64,000 nucleotides of DNA from Sphingobacterium rhinopitheci (GTDB lineage: Bacteria > Bacteroidota > Bacteroidia > Sphingobacteriales > Sphingobacteriaceae), in contig NZ_JADEYQ010000006.1 in assembly GCF_022627575.1 (NCBI RefSeq), forward strand, positions 62,001 through 126,000, given 5' to 3'. A program made the position numbers and the translations under genes. The notes beneath the pieces were generated by a model. The model worked only from the letters and a program-made list of their open reading frames with translations. It was not told the origin of the DNA and did no database searches. Shown here piece after piece: positions 46,501 to 53,150 of the stretch; within the stretch, counting starts at the first letter, position 1; the number at the start of each line of letters is the position of its first letter.

Positions 46501-47865
46501 AATGATCTCTCCAAAAGCAGCCCTTGATCTTATCTTAGAAGCCGACACAAATACCTCTTGATCCATTTGATCTTGAGTCAATTTCTCCGTTGATTTACGA
46601 AGCCCCAAATGATGCAATGTAGCTTCCACAATAATAATAGCTCCATCGACAATCAATCCAAAATCAATAGCTCCTAAACTCATTAGATTGGCGGATACCC
46701 CAAATACGCGCATCATCCCCAAAGCAAATAACAAAGCCAGTGGAATAGCTGATGCTACAATCAAACCTGCGCGAAGATTACCCAAAAATAGAACTAGTAC
46801 AAAAATAACAATCAAAGCACCTTCGATAAGATTAGTTTGTACGGTACTCATCGCTCTATCTACCAATTCGGTTCGGTCCAGATAAGGTTCTAATACAATA
46901 TCATCAGGCAATGATTTTTGAATAATAGGAATACGCTCTTTGACGCGTTTTACTACATCGTTACTATTTTCACCTTTGAGCATCATTACGATACCACCCA
47001 CAGCATCGACTTCACCGTTGAAAGTCAGTGCACCATAGCGAATGGCAGAACCAAATTGTACTGTAGCTACATCTTTGATAAAAATAGGTACAGAATTGTC
47101 AATCGTCTTAACTGCTATATTGCCTATATCTTCTAAAGAATTAACTAAGCCCAAACCACGAATAAAATAAGCATTGGGTTTCTTATCGATATATGCTCCA
47201 CCTGTATTTTCGTTGTTTGATTCTAAGGCATTGAAAATATCTGTAATACTTATATTATAAGATTTTAAACGTACCGGATCAACCGCGACTTCATACTGTT
47301 TTAACTCGCCTCCAAAGCTATTGATCTCGGCTACACCAGGCGTACCATACAACTGTCTAGCAACAATCCAATCCTGCATGGTACGCAAATCTTTGGAGTT
47401 ATATTTATCTTCACTACCCGCTTTGGGGTGCAGTAAATATTGGTACACTTCACCCAATCCAGTACTTACAGGAGCGAGTTCGGGTGATTGAATACTTTTA
47501 GGCATTGCTTCCTTGGCTTCTGCAATACGTTCAATGATCAGCTGACGTGCAAAATATATATCTACATCATCATCAAATACTACCGTTACTACAGATAAAC
47601 CAAACCTTGAGATACTACGTATCTCTTCTAGATCCGGAAGATTGGCTATACTTTGCTCAATTGGAAAGGTTACAAATTGTTCCACCTCTTGTCCTGCCAA
47701 TGTTGGCGCGGCAGTGATGATCTGTACCTGATTATTGGTAATATCAGGCACCGCATCAATTGGTAATTTAGTTGCGCTCCAAACACCCCAAATAATCCAT
47801 ATCAGTGTTGCGACACCAATAACCAATTTATTCTTAATACTAAATTTTATGATACTATCTAGCAT
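43507..47865 (-). CDS. CzcA/CusA heavy-metal RND pump fused to a TolC-type channel
   Basis: 1452 residues from the preferred ATG at 47865 (frame open to an ATG at 47892; the later start gives the classical RND opening with SIIKFSIKNKL). Residues about 1-1035 are a complete HME-RND pump: LPIDAVPDITNNQVQI, GLSVVTVVFDDDVD, the charged helix LGAIDFGLIVDGAIIIVE (proton relay Asp/Glu) and the C-terminal FIALFGVAVLNGIVL. Then, at about 1045-1062, a signal-peptide-like segment (MSLFILVTGLLSSQIATAQ) leads into a 400-residue TolC/OEP domain with two repeats (YNAGDIKKIEINTAETQQ and YKTGEISYVEYLLALQTT). Pump and outer-membrane channel are thus encoded as one chain, possibly cleaved at ATAQ. Confidence 0.92.
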   Translation of the reverse strand: MLDSIIKFSIKNKLVIGVATLIWIIWGVWSATKLPIDAVPDITNNQVQIITAAPTLAGQEVEQFVTFPIEQSIANLPDLEEIRSISRFGLSVVTVVFDDDVDIYFARQLIIERIAEAKEAMPKSIQSPELAPVSTGLGEVYQYLLHPKAGSEDKYNSKDLRTMQDWIVARQLYGTPGVAEINSFGGELKQYEVAVDPVRLKSYNISITDIFNALESNNENTGGAYIDKKPNAYFIRGLGLVNSLEDIGNIAVKTIDNSVPIFIKDVATVQFGSAIRYGALTFNGEVDAVGGIVMMLKGENSNDVVKRVKERIPIIQKSLPDDIVLEPYLDRTELVDRAMSTVQTNLIEGALIVIFVLVLFLGNLRAGLIVASAIPLALLFALGMMRVFGVSANLMSLGAIDFGLIVDGAIIIVEATLHHLGLRKSTEKLTQDQMDQEVFVSASKIRSRAAFGEIIILIVYIPILTLTGVEGKMFTPMAKTVGFAILGALILSVTYIPMMSALFLSKKPHLKESFSDRMIKAIHKVYEPVLEKALKIKGIIVSITFAVFAFSIFLFSRMGGEFIPQLQEGDFAFHCILPQGTSLSQSMETSMQASRILKEFDEVKMVVGKTGAAEVPTDPMPPEATDMMIVLKPIKEWESGRTYAELSHEMMERLEVIPGVFFEANQPIQMRFNELMTGIRQDIAVKIFGENMDTLANYAEKVGRIVQGVKGTTTPQIERVAGLPQINVQYDRRNLGFYGISVQEVNDVLSTAFAGKVAGQVFENERRFDLVVRLDSAHRSDIDDVRNLQVATKDGHQIPLSQLASISYELGPSQISREEGKRRIVIGFNVAGRDVQSVVEDIEHELNTKVELPSGYYFSFGGQFENLQKATERLLIAVPLSLLLIFTLLYFTFHSVKQALLIFTAIPMSAIGGIFALLIRDMPFSISAGIGFIALFGVAVLNGIVLIGTFNDLEKEGVTNIYKRVMEGTNIRLRAVLMTATVASLGFLPMAISSGAGAEVQRPLATVVIGGLIVATFLTLFVLPMLYIIFNGKGLKKVNTKVMSLFILVTGLLSSQIATAQTKQYAIDELVEIALQNNRTILSNTLGIQSVEVLRGTISELPKLNLEGQLGQYNSPKFDQSYAISQSIPFPTIFAARRKIHSNTLQQRTIAKELSINEVVKQVRSYYYQIQYLEHNAVQLKSLDSLYQDFIRIATVRYNAGDIKKIEINTAETQQGEINLLWKQNDVLLKNAYDGLRNLLFTKEDILIVKDREYNPLDLNVVMDSSLLVNHPLVRFYENEILRQVANKDLEKAQGLPDFTLGVTNQSLIGNHVKNNVESYYGPWNRFSSVNVGVAVPLTYGATKSRVKSLEFEKQAAEQNLIVIKNQLQTDFKIVMSQYYQDVEQYKYYRNQAIPNALKIVKASQLGYKTGEISYVEYLLALQTTTNIRLKYLESIQKVNESVVSINSILNQ

Positions 47866-47974
47866 ATACTTTTTTAAAAAGATTAAATACATATATTAAG
47901 ACTTATAGAATAAGACTCAATACTATTATAGACAGATACATATAAAAATGTTCTGTATTCACTTCCAAAAAATA

Positions 47975-48295
47975 CTAGCTTAATTTTGGCGGTTGCCAAA
48001 TATCTAAAACAGCATATTGAGTATTACCCTCTACCAATGTAAAGTATAATTTTTCAATATGTGCAACAGGAGGTTCTTCAGGTAATTTTGTCTTTTCTAA
48101 TACGGATACCGTATACGTTTTACAACAATTGCATACACAAAAAGGGCTACAATTATCATGCGCATTAGAAGAAGAATCATGATTATGTGCTATATTCTCT
48201 ATTGTTACAGCTGTATATGCAATATCATCACTACATGGAACAGTAAGTAATGACACTAAAAATAAACACAATATGACAGCTATAAATCTAAGCAC
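47975..48295 (-). CDS. DUF6660-like small Cys/His-rich secreted protein
   Basis: 106 residues from a GTG start. A signal peptide (FIAVILCLFLVSLLTVPC) is followed by a His/Asn-rich stretch (NIAHNHDSSSNAHDN) and the Cys cluster CSPFCVCNCCKTY, then a conserved FTLVEGNTQYAVLDIWQPPKLS tail. Such proteins precede metal-RND genes in Bacteroidota, and the Cys/His content suggests periplasmic metal binding or sensing. It is the first gene of the metal efflux operon, 82 nt before the pump gene. An exact -7 box sits 4 nt before the start. Function is inferred only from context. Confidence 0.72.
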   Translation of the reverse strand: MLRFIAVILCLFLVSLLTVPCSDDIAYTAVTIENIAHNHDSSSNAHDNCSPFCVCNCCKTYTVSVLEKTKLPEEPPVAHIEKLYFTLVEGNTQYAVLDIWQPPKLS

Positions 48296-48299
48296 AAGT

Positions 48300-48307
48300 C
48301 AAATATA
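48300..48307 (-). promoter_or_regulatory. -7 element of the metal efflux operon, leaderless position
   Basis: Minus strand TATATTTG, an exact match to TAnnTTTG, ends 4 nt before the GTG start at 48295. A -33 TTTG is not seen at normal spacing, which could mean that an activator is needed. Confidence 0.55.
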
Positions 48308-48413
48308 TAATTAAAAAATTAATAATACTATACATTTCACACATCTCTTGTTATTTTAACTTATTCACTATCAAACATGTAGCAAGACAGCCAAAAAATC
48401 TATCCGACATCAA

Positions 48414-49046
48414 TTAATTCTTCGTTAACGCTACTCTAAGGCCCATCAGAATAAATACAAAACCCGATACGCGATGCATAGACTTTTGAAAAGCACTATT
48501 ATTTTTCAATTTGTCCGCAAATAAGCCGACAAATAATACTAAAGACACATACCATAGTACCCCAAGAGCAACATAAGTAGATCCAAGAATAAAAAATGGG
48601 ATACTAGAGCCAATTGCCTCATGGCTTAAAAATTGTGGGAAGAAAGAAATAAAAAATAAAGCAACTTTTGGATTTAATACATTAGTAATCAACCCACGTC
48701 TAAAAACACTCCAACTGCTGTTGTTCGAAATATCAACCTGCTTAATTTCTATATTTTGATTTTTCGCGCGAAAAGATTTTATTCCTATAAATATCAAATA
48801 AGCAGCACCAAGATATTTTATTATGCTAAAAGCCACAGCAGACTCTGCTAGAATAATAGACAAGCCAAAGGCTGCAAAGAAAGTATGTACTAATACTCCC
48901 GCATTAACCCCCAACGCAGAGAATATACCTATTTTGCGATTTTCCCCAAAGGAAGAATTAAGTACAAAAACGGTATCCATACCTGGAGTAATAATAAAAA
49001 CAATAGTAGCAATCAAGTAGAATTGAAAGTTTATAATTCCGTACAT
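48414..49046 (-). CDS. LysE family amino-acid/metabolite exporter
   Basis: 210 residues with about six transmembrane helices. Family features: FIITPGMDTVFVLNSSFG near the N-terminus, GVNAGVLVHTFFAAFGLS, YLGAAYLIFIGIKSFRA and GLITNVLNPKVALFFISFFPQF. LysE/RhtB proteins export amino acids or homoserine-lactone-like compounds driven by the proton gradient. No LysR-type regulator adjoins it. Gene stands alone, 118 nt downstream of the metal operon's promoter side (same strand, separate unit). Confidence 0.9.
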   Translation of the reverse strand: MYGIINFQFYLIATIVFIITPGMDTVFVLNSSFGENRKIGIFSALGVNAGVLVHTFFAAFGLSIILAESAVAFSIIKYLGAAYLIFIGIKSFRAKNQNIEIKQVDISNNSSWSVFRRGLITNVLNPKVALFFISFFPQFLSHEAIGSSIPFFILGSTYVALGVLWYVSLVLFVGLFADKLKNNSAFQKSMHRVSGFVFILMGLRVALTKN

Positions 49047-49312
49047 ATAGGTTTTTGATTTACAGTATACAACATTATAAAATATCTATCAAATCACAAA
49101 AACTTTTTTACCGAAAAAGAGCTTTTATTAACCAAATGTTATGATTGAATGTACTAAATACTATGAATGAGGCCTATAAACATGAAATACTTTTAAATCA
49201 TACTAACAAACAATATAAAAAAGACATTTGCTAATGCCAATAGAATCCCCCTTCAAAACCAAAATTTGCTAAAGAAACACTATTATCTTATTGATAAGCA
49301 ACAACAATTGGT

Positions 49313-49561
49313 ATGACAGATTTAAAACATTTACAATTTACAGCAGATGTTCAAATTGAAAAAGGTGTAAATAATAGCAAATTCGGTAAGAGGGACTATT
49401 TTAAATTTATAACACAAACTAAAGGCCTTAGCTATGAAAGTGTCTCCAAATATAAGCTACTGGATGCTACTGGATCGATTGATGTCGCAAAATTGGCAAC
49501 AAAATATGCCCCTTTTAGGCATGTAGATTATATTACGATGAGTAATAAAGATAAAGGATGA
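49313..49561 (+). CDS. Hypothetical 82-residue protein
   Basis: I do not recognise a family. The protein has no signal peptide, membrane helix or Cys. It is Lys/Tyr-rich with a short predicted helix-strand mixture (FKFITQTKGLSYESVSKYKLLDATGSIDVAKLA, read in pieces). It has an ATG start, a clean stop, and its own hairpin terminator at 49627-49656, which supports a real gene. Upstream TTTG (49265-49268) with a weak TATCTTAT may be its promoter. Neighbours (LysE exporter, secreted nuclease) give no functional hint. Confidence 0.5.
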   Translation: MTDLKHLQFTADVQIEKGVNNSKFGKRDYFKFITQTKGLSYESVSKYKLLDATGSIDVAKLATKYAPFRHVDYITMSNKDKG

Positions 49562-49626
49562 AAATTATTAAAGTAGTAACAACCTATAAGTGAATAAAAT
49601 ACTAAACAGTTACAGATATGTATACC

Positions 49627-49656
49627 AAAAGGGTGCCATTTATTAGGTACCCTTTT
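49627..49656 (+). terminator. Rho-independent terminator after the 82-residue gene
   Basis: AAAAGGGTGCC (49627-49637) pairs with GGTACCCTTTT (49646-49656), 11 bp with one G-U pair and an 8-nt loop, followed by T-rich sequence. The T-rich tail doubles as the -7 box of the next gene (49658-49665). Confidence 0.75.
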
Positions 49657-49657
49657 C

Positions 49658-49665
49658 TATTTTTG
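49658..49665 (+). promoter_or_regulatory. -7 element of the nuclease gene, leaderless position
   Basis: TATTTTTG exactly matches TAnnTTTG and ends 4 nt before the ATG at 49670. The -33 region falls inside the preceding terminator stem, with no TTTG. Transcription should start at or next to the ATG. Confidence 0.55.
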
Positions 49666-49669
49666 CGGC

Positions 49670-50146
49670 ATGAAAAAATTCTCTTTATTGCTATTGCTAT
49701 TATTTGTTAGCTCGTACATTTATGCCAATAAGATCATACAAGGTCGTATTATAAAAGTCACAGACGGCGATACCGTAACGCTTTTAGCCAAAAACAACAA
49801 GAAAATCAAGGTTCGTTTGTATGGTATTGATTGTCCTGAAAAAAAACAAGAATTCGGTCAAACTGCAACAAACTACCTTTCCTCCACTATTTACAATAAA
49901 AATGTAAAAATAGAGGTTAAAAACAAAGATAGATACCAGCGATCTGTTGGCGTGATATGGTTAGATAACACCAATATTAACCTCAGTTTACTAAAGCAAG
50001 GATTAGCATGGCACTACACGCAATACGACAAAAGCCAGTCATACGCAGATGCGGAGAAAGCAGCGCGAAAAGCTAAAAAAAATATATGGTCTACGAAAAA
50101 CCCTATCGCACCATGGGATTTTAGAAAGAATAAAACAAAAAAATAG
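49670..50146 (+). CDS. Secreted thermonuclease family protein (SNase fold)
   Basis: 158 residues with a signal peptide (LLLLLFVSSYIYA). The staphylococcal-nuclease set is present: VTDGDTVTLL with the calcium-site Asp, VRLYGIDCPE with catalytic Arg, Asp and Glu, and the second Arg in KDRYQRSVGVIWL. INLSLLKQGLAWHY is the usual family helix. It should cleave DNA and RNA outside the cytoplasm, giving nutrients or degrading extracellular DNA. C-terminal end is Lys-rich (FRKNKTKK). Single gene with a leaderless-type promoter. Confidence 0.9.
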   Translation: MKKFSLLLLLLFVSSYIYANKIIQGRIIKVTDGDTVTLLAKNNKKIKVRLYGIDCPEKKQEFGQTATNYLSSTIYNKNVKIEVKNKDRYQRSVGVIWLDNTNINLSLLKQGLAWHYTQYDKSQSYADAEKAARKAKKNIWSTKNPIAPWDFRKNKTKK

Positions 50147-50165
50147 ATTAGAACATACACGTAGA

Positions 50166-50196
50166 TTTGATTTATACCACATGTTTAGTATGTTTG
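50166..50196 (+). promoter_or_regulatory. Strong Bacteroidota-type promoter of the class IV aminotransferase
   Basis: TTTG (50166-50169), 19-nt spacer, then TATGTTTG (50189-50196). Both boxes are exact, the best promoter in the window. Expected start is about 30 nt before the ATG at 50234. Confidence 0.7.
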
Positions 50197-50233
50197 AATA
50201 AATAAAAAATAGACTACCTAATACTACTATAAT

Positions 50234-51061
50234 ATGCAATCGCCATACGTATTCTTTAATGGTAAATTAATTCCCGAAAGCGAAGCGCAATTAGGCATTA
50301 ATGACCTTTCAATCGTCCGTGGATATGGAATTTTCGACTATTTCAAAACGGTAAATAATATTCCATTCTTCGTTGAGGACAACATTGATAGGTTATTTAA
50401 TTCTGCTCGATTAATGGATTTAATAATCCCCTATTCTAAAGAAGAGATTAATACTCAAATCCAACAATTAATAGCAACAAACAATATTCCAGATTCAGGG
50501 ATTAAAATCCTTGTTACTGGAGGATATAGTCCTGATGGATATAGCATTGCAGCGCCCAACTTCATTATTACTCAACAGCCATTCTCTCGAAATTCGACAC
50601 TAGAAACTGCCGGTATAAAATTACATTTATTTGATTATCATAGAGCTTTTAGCTTAGTAAAATCAATAGACTATGTGATGGGGATCCAAGCATTAAAAGT
50701 TGCTAAATCAAAAGGTGCTGATGATGTTGTTTATTTCCAAAACGGATTATTGTCTGAATGTCCTAGAGCTAATATTTTCTTGGTCACTGCGGACAATAAA
50801 TTGTTAACACCAGGCAAAGATGTACTCGAAGGTATCACCCGCAAAAAAATCATTGAAATGGTAGCAGGTAAATATGAAGTAGAATTGCGTGATGTTACAT
50901 TAGAAGATATATTAAACGCGAAAGAAGCGTTTATTACAAGTACAACAAAAAATATTACACCTGTGACAGCCATTATAGAGCACAAAGAGTTTGGTCATGG
51001 TGCTGGTCCTATAACAAAAGAGCTACAAATTCAGCTTGAAGGGCTAATCTACAACTCTTAA
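50234..51061 (+). CDS. Class IV PLP-dependent aminotransferase (branched-chain/D-amino-acid type)
   Basis: 275 residues. Fold-type IV features: VRGYGIFDYFKTVNN, FVEDNIDRLFNSARLM, the Lys-bearing segment LVKSIDYVMGIQALKVAK (PLP Lys probably in this stretch or just after), LLSECPRANIFLV with the conserved Glu and Asn, and GITRKKIIEM. The family includes IlvE, D-amino-acid aminotransferase and aminodeoxychorismate lyase; the short length fits DAAT/PabC as well as IlvE. No pathway genes adjoin it, so I leave the gene symbol open. Confidence 0.82.
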   Translation: MQSPYVFFNGKLIPESEAQLGINDLSIVRGYGIFDYFKTVNNIPFFVEDNIDRLFNSARLMDLIIPYSKEEINTQIQQLIATNNIPDSGIKILVTGGYSPDGYSIAAPNFIITQQPFSRNSTLETAGIKLHLFDYHRAFSLVKSIDYVMGIQALKVAKSKGADDVVYFQNGLLSECPRANIFLVTADNKLLTPGKDVLEGITRKKIIEMVAGKYEVELRDVTLEDILNAKEAFITSTTKNITPVTAIIEHKEFGHGAGPITKELQIQLEGLIYNS

Positions 51062-51133
51062 TAGCATGGTTACTACTAATTTTAGCCCTTCCTTTACCGC
51101 ATAATTTTATTCAAAAAGATTATTGTCACCTTC

Positions 51134-51182
51134 TTATAAGTATACATAATAATACTTCGGGTATTATTATGTATACTTATAA
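51134..51182 (+). repeat. 22-bp perfect palindrome with TTCGG loop
   Basis: Arm 51134-51155 is the exact reverse complement of 51161-51182, around TTCGG. It lies 73 nt after the aminotransferase stop. The loop is related to the stable UUCG tetraloop. It may be a terminator, but it lacks a T run, so an operator or RNA-stability element is also possible. Confidence 0.7.
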
Positions 51183-51218
51183 ATTACTAACCAAAAGTTA
51201 TGCATCTCAATATTTTAT

Positions 51219-51226
51219 TATCTTTG
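51219..51226 (+). promoter_or_regulatory. -7 element upstream of the acyl-CoA ligase gene
   Basis: TATCTTTG matches TAnnTTTG exactly. A good -33 element is not seen. It would give a leader of about 75 nt that ends in the hairpin at 51280-51300. Confidence 0.5.
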
Positions 51227-51279
51227 GAAACTTTATTGTTGAAGTAAATGTTATATAGGTATATCTACACCCACTAAGT

Positions 51280-51300
51280 AATTGTACGACAGGTACAATT
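51280..51300 (+). promoter_or_regulatory. Hairpin/operator directly before the acyl-CoA ligase start
   Basis: AATTGTAC (51280-51287) and GTACAATT (51293-51300) are perfect inverted repeats with a 5-nt spacer, ending 4 nt before the ATG at 51305. As RNA it would cover the ribosome-binding region; as DNA it looks like a dimer operator (for example a TetR-type half-site pair). Confidence 0.5.
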
Positions 51301-51304
51301 TTTT

Positions 51305-53089
51305 ATGAATATGGAACAAGAACAAACATTGAGATTATTTGATCTCGCGAGACGTCAAATAGATTTATTTCCTAATTTATCTATTTTCTCACATAAAATA
51401 GATGGTGAATGGAAAAATATCAGCACAGTTGATTTTTTGAAAAAAGTAGATTCCATCTCCAAAGGATTACTAGAGATTGGTGTTAAACCAAACGAGAAAG
51501 TAGGATTGATTGCGGATAGCAGCATTGCTTGGCATATCATGGACTTCGCTATACAACAAATTGGTGCTGTCGTTGTCGCTATTTATCCCAATATCACAGA
51601 TACTGATTATCAGTATATTTTCAATGAAGCCGAGATAAAATTGTGTGTAGTAAGCAATAAAAGTCTTTATAAGCGTATAAGTACTCTTAAAGATTCTGCA
51701 TATACGCTTAAATATGTCTTTTGTATGGATCCAGCGCCGGAAACAAGGCATTGGAGCGAATTAAAAGATTTAGGTAAGAATACACCTGACGATGTACTAA
51801 ATATACGTCGCGACGCTGTTAAATCTACAGATCTAGCTACATTAATATACACATCAGGTACTACAGGTAAACCGAAAGGTGTAATGCTATCGCACAACAA
51901 CATTATATACAATGTAATGGCAGCACGCGAAATAACACCTTGTAATGCCTACGATCGTAGTTTAACATTTCTCCCTCCCTGTCATGCTTATGAGCGAATG
52001 GTACTTTATACCTACTTGTATATAGGTATCACTATCCATATTGCAGAGTCACTAGACAAAATTGGCACTAATATAGGAGAAGTAAAGCCACATATTATGA
52101 CGGCGGTACCTCGCTTATTGGAAAAAATATATGAAAAAATAGTTCGTACAGGTCAAGATTTGACAGGTATGAAGCGTAAAATATTTGATTGGGCTGTTAG
52201 TGTTGGGGAAGAATTTGATCCTAATCCTGCAAATCGATCTGCAGCATACAATTTAAAATTAGGTGTTGCCCGCAAGCTTGTTTTAGATAAGTTCTATGAA
52301 GCACTAGGCGGTTCCCTGCGAACAGTAGCTTCAGGATCAGCATCCTTGCAAGATAAATTGGCTCGTGTACTAATGGCGGCTCGTATCCCACTTTATGAAG
52401 GATATGGCATGACAGAGGCCTCGCCATTAATTTCTGTAAATCACTATATCAACGGTGTGCGTATTGGTACTGTAGGACTTCCCGTTAAATACGTAGAGGT
52501 AAAAATCGCTGAAGATGGTGAAATATTAGCGAAAGGTCCCAACGTAATGCTAGGGTATTACAAAAATCCAGAAGAAACCAACAAAACCATTATAAATGGT
52601 TGGTTGCACACGGGAGATATCGGTATATTAGAAGAAGGAAAGTTTATAAAAATTATCGACCGCAAAAAAGAAATGTTCAAAATTTCGGGTGGTAAATATG
52701 TAATCCCACAACCAATAGAGAAAAAGATTGTTGAATCTAATTTTATCGATCAAGCGATGGTTATTGGTGATGGTCAAAAATTTGCTTCTGCATATATTGT
52801 TCCTAGCTACTCAAATCTACTAGATTGGAGTAAAATAAATGCCCCTGAGATTATAGAATTACCAAAAGAGCAATTCTTAAAGCAAGATACTATTGTAAAG
52901 AAAATAAATAGTGAAATCCGCTATGCAAATCAGCACTTTGGCAACTGGGAACAAGTAAAGAAACCCATTATCTTGACACGTGAATTTACGATAGATGGTG
53001 GAGAGTTGACACCAACCCTTAAGATGAAACGTAAAGTAATCTTAGAGAAATACCAAAAAGAGTTCAATGCTCTATATGGAAACAATTAA
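51305..53089 (+). CDS. Long-chain fatty acid-CoA ligase (AMP-binding family)
   Basis: 594 residues. Adenylation motifs: P-loop LIYTSGTTGKPKGVMLSH, A4 FLPPCHAYERM, A5 YEGYGMTEASP, A7 LHTGDIG and A8 KIIDRKKEMFKISGGKYVIPQPIE. The C-terminal Lys for adenylation is in LTPTLKMKRKVI. It activates fatty acids with ATP and CoA for degradation or lipid synthesis. ATGs at 51305 and 51311 are both possible starts. It sits alone; the palindromic site just upstream suggests transcriptional or translational control. Confidence 0.93.
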   Translation: MNMEQEQTLRLFDLARRQIDLFPNLSIFSHKIDGEWKNISTVDFLKKVDSISKGLLEIGVKPNEKVGLIADSSIAWHIMDFAIQQIGAVVVAIYPNITDTDYQYIFNEAEIKLCVVSNKSLYKRISTLKDSAYTLKYVFCMDPAPETRHWSELKDLGKNTPDDVLNIRRDAVKSTDLATLIYTSGTTGKPKGVMLSHNNIIYNVMAAREITPCNAYDRSLTFLPPCHAYERMVLYTYLYIGITIHIAESLDKIGTNIGEVKPHIMTAVPRLLEKIYEKIVRTGQDLTGMKRKIFDWAVSVGEEFDPNPANRSAAYNLKLGVARKLVLDKFYEALGGSLRTVASGSASLQDKLARVLMAARIPLYEGYGMTEASPLISVNHYINGVRIGTVGLPVKYVEVKIAEDGEILAKGPNVMLGYYKNPEETNKTIINGWLHTGDIGILEEGKFIKIIDRKKEMFKISGGKYVIPQPIEKKIVESNFIDQAMVIGDGQKFASAYIVPSYSNLLDWSKINAPEIIELPKEQFLKQDTIVKKINSEIRYANQHFGNWEQVKKPIILTREFTIDGGELTPTLKMKRKVILEKYQKEFNALYGNN

Positions 53090-53108
53090 GATTATCAATT
53101 ATATAATG

Positions 53109-53141
53109 CAAAAGGTGAAGTTCAAAAAGCTTCACCTTTTG
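53109..53141. terminator. 12-bp bidirectional terminator
   Basis: CAAAAGGTGAAG (53109-53120) pairs perfectly with CTTCACCTTTTG (53130-53141), 9-nt loop. It lies between the stops of the acyl-CoA ligase gene and the convergent TonB receptor gene. Confidence 0.8.
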
Positions 53142-53150
53142 TATTTATGA

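Noticed and set aside
50039-50239. 66-codon minus-strand frame over the nuclease C-terminus
   Set aside because: It is antisense to a well-supported gene, and the promoter found in this spacer points the other way.
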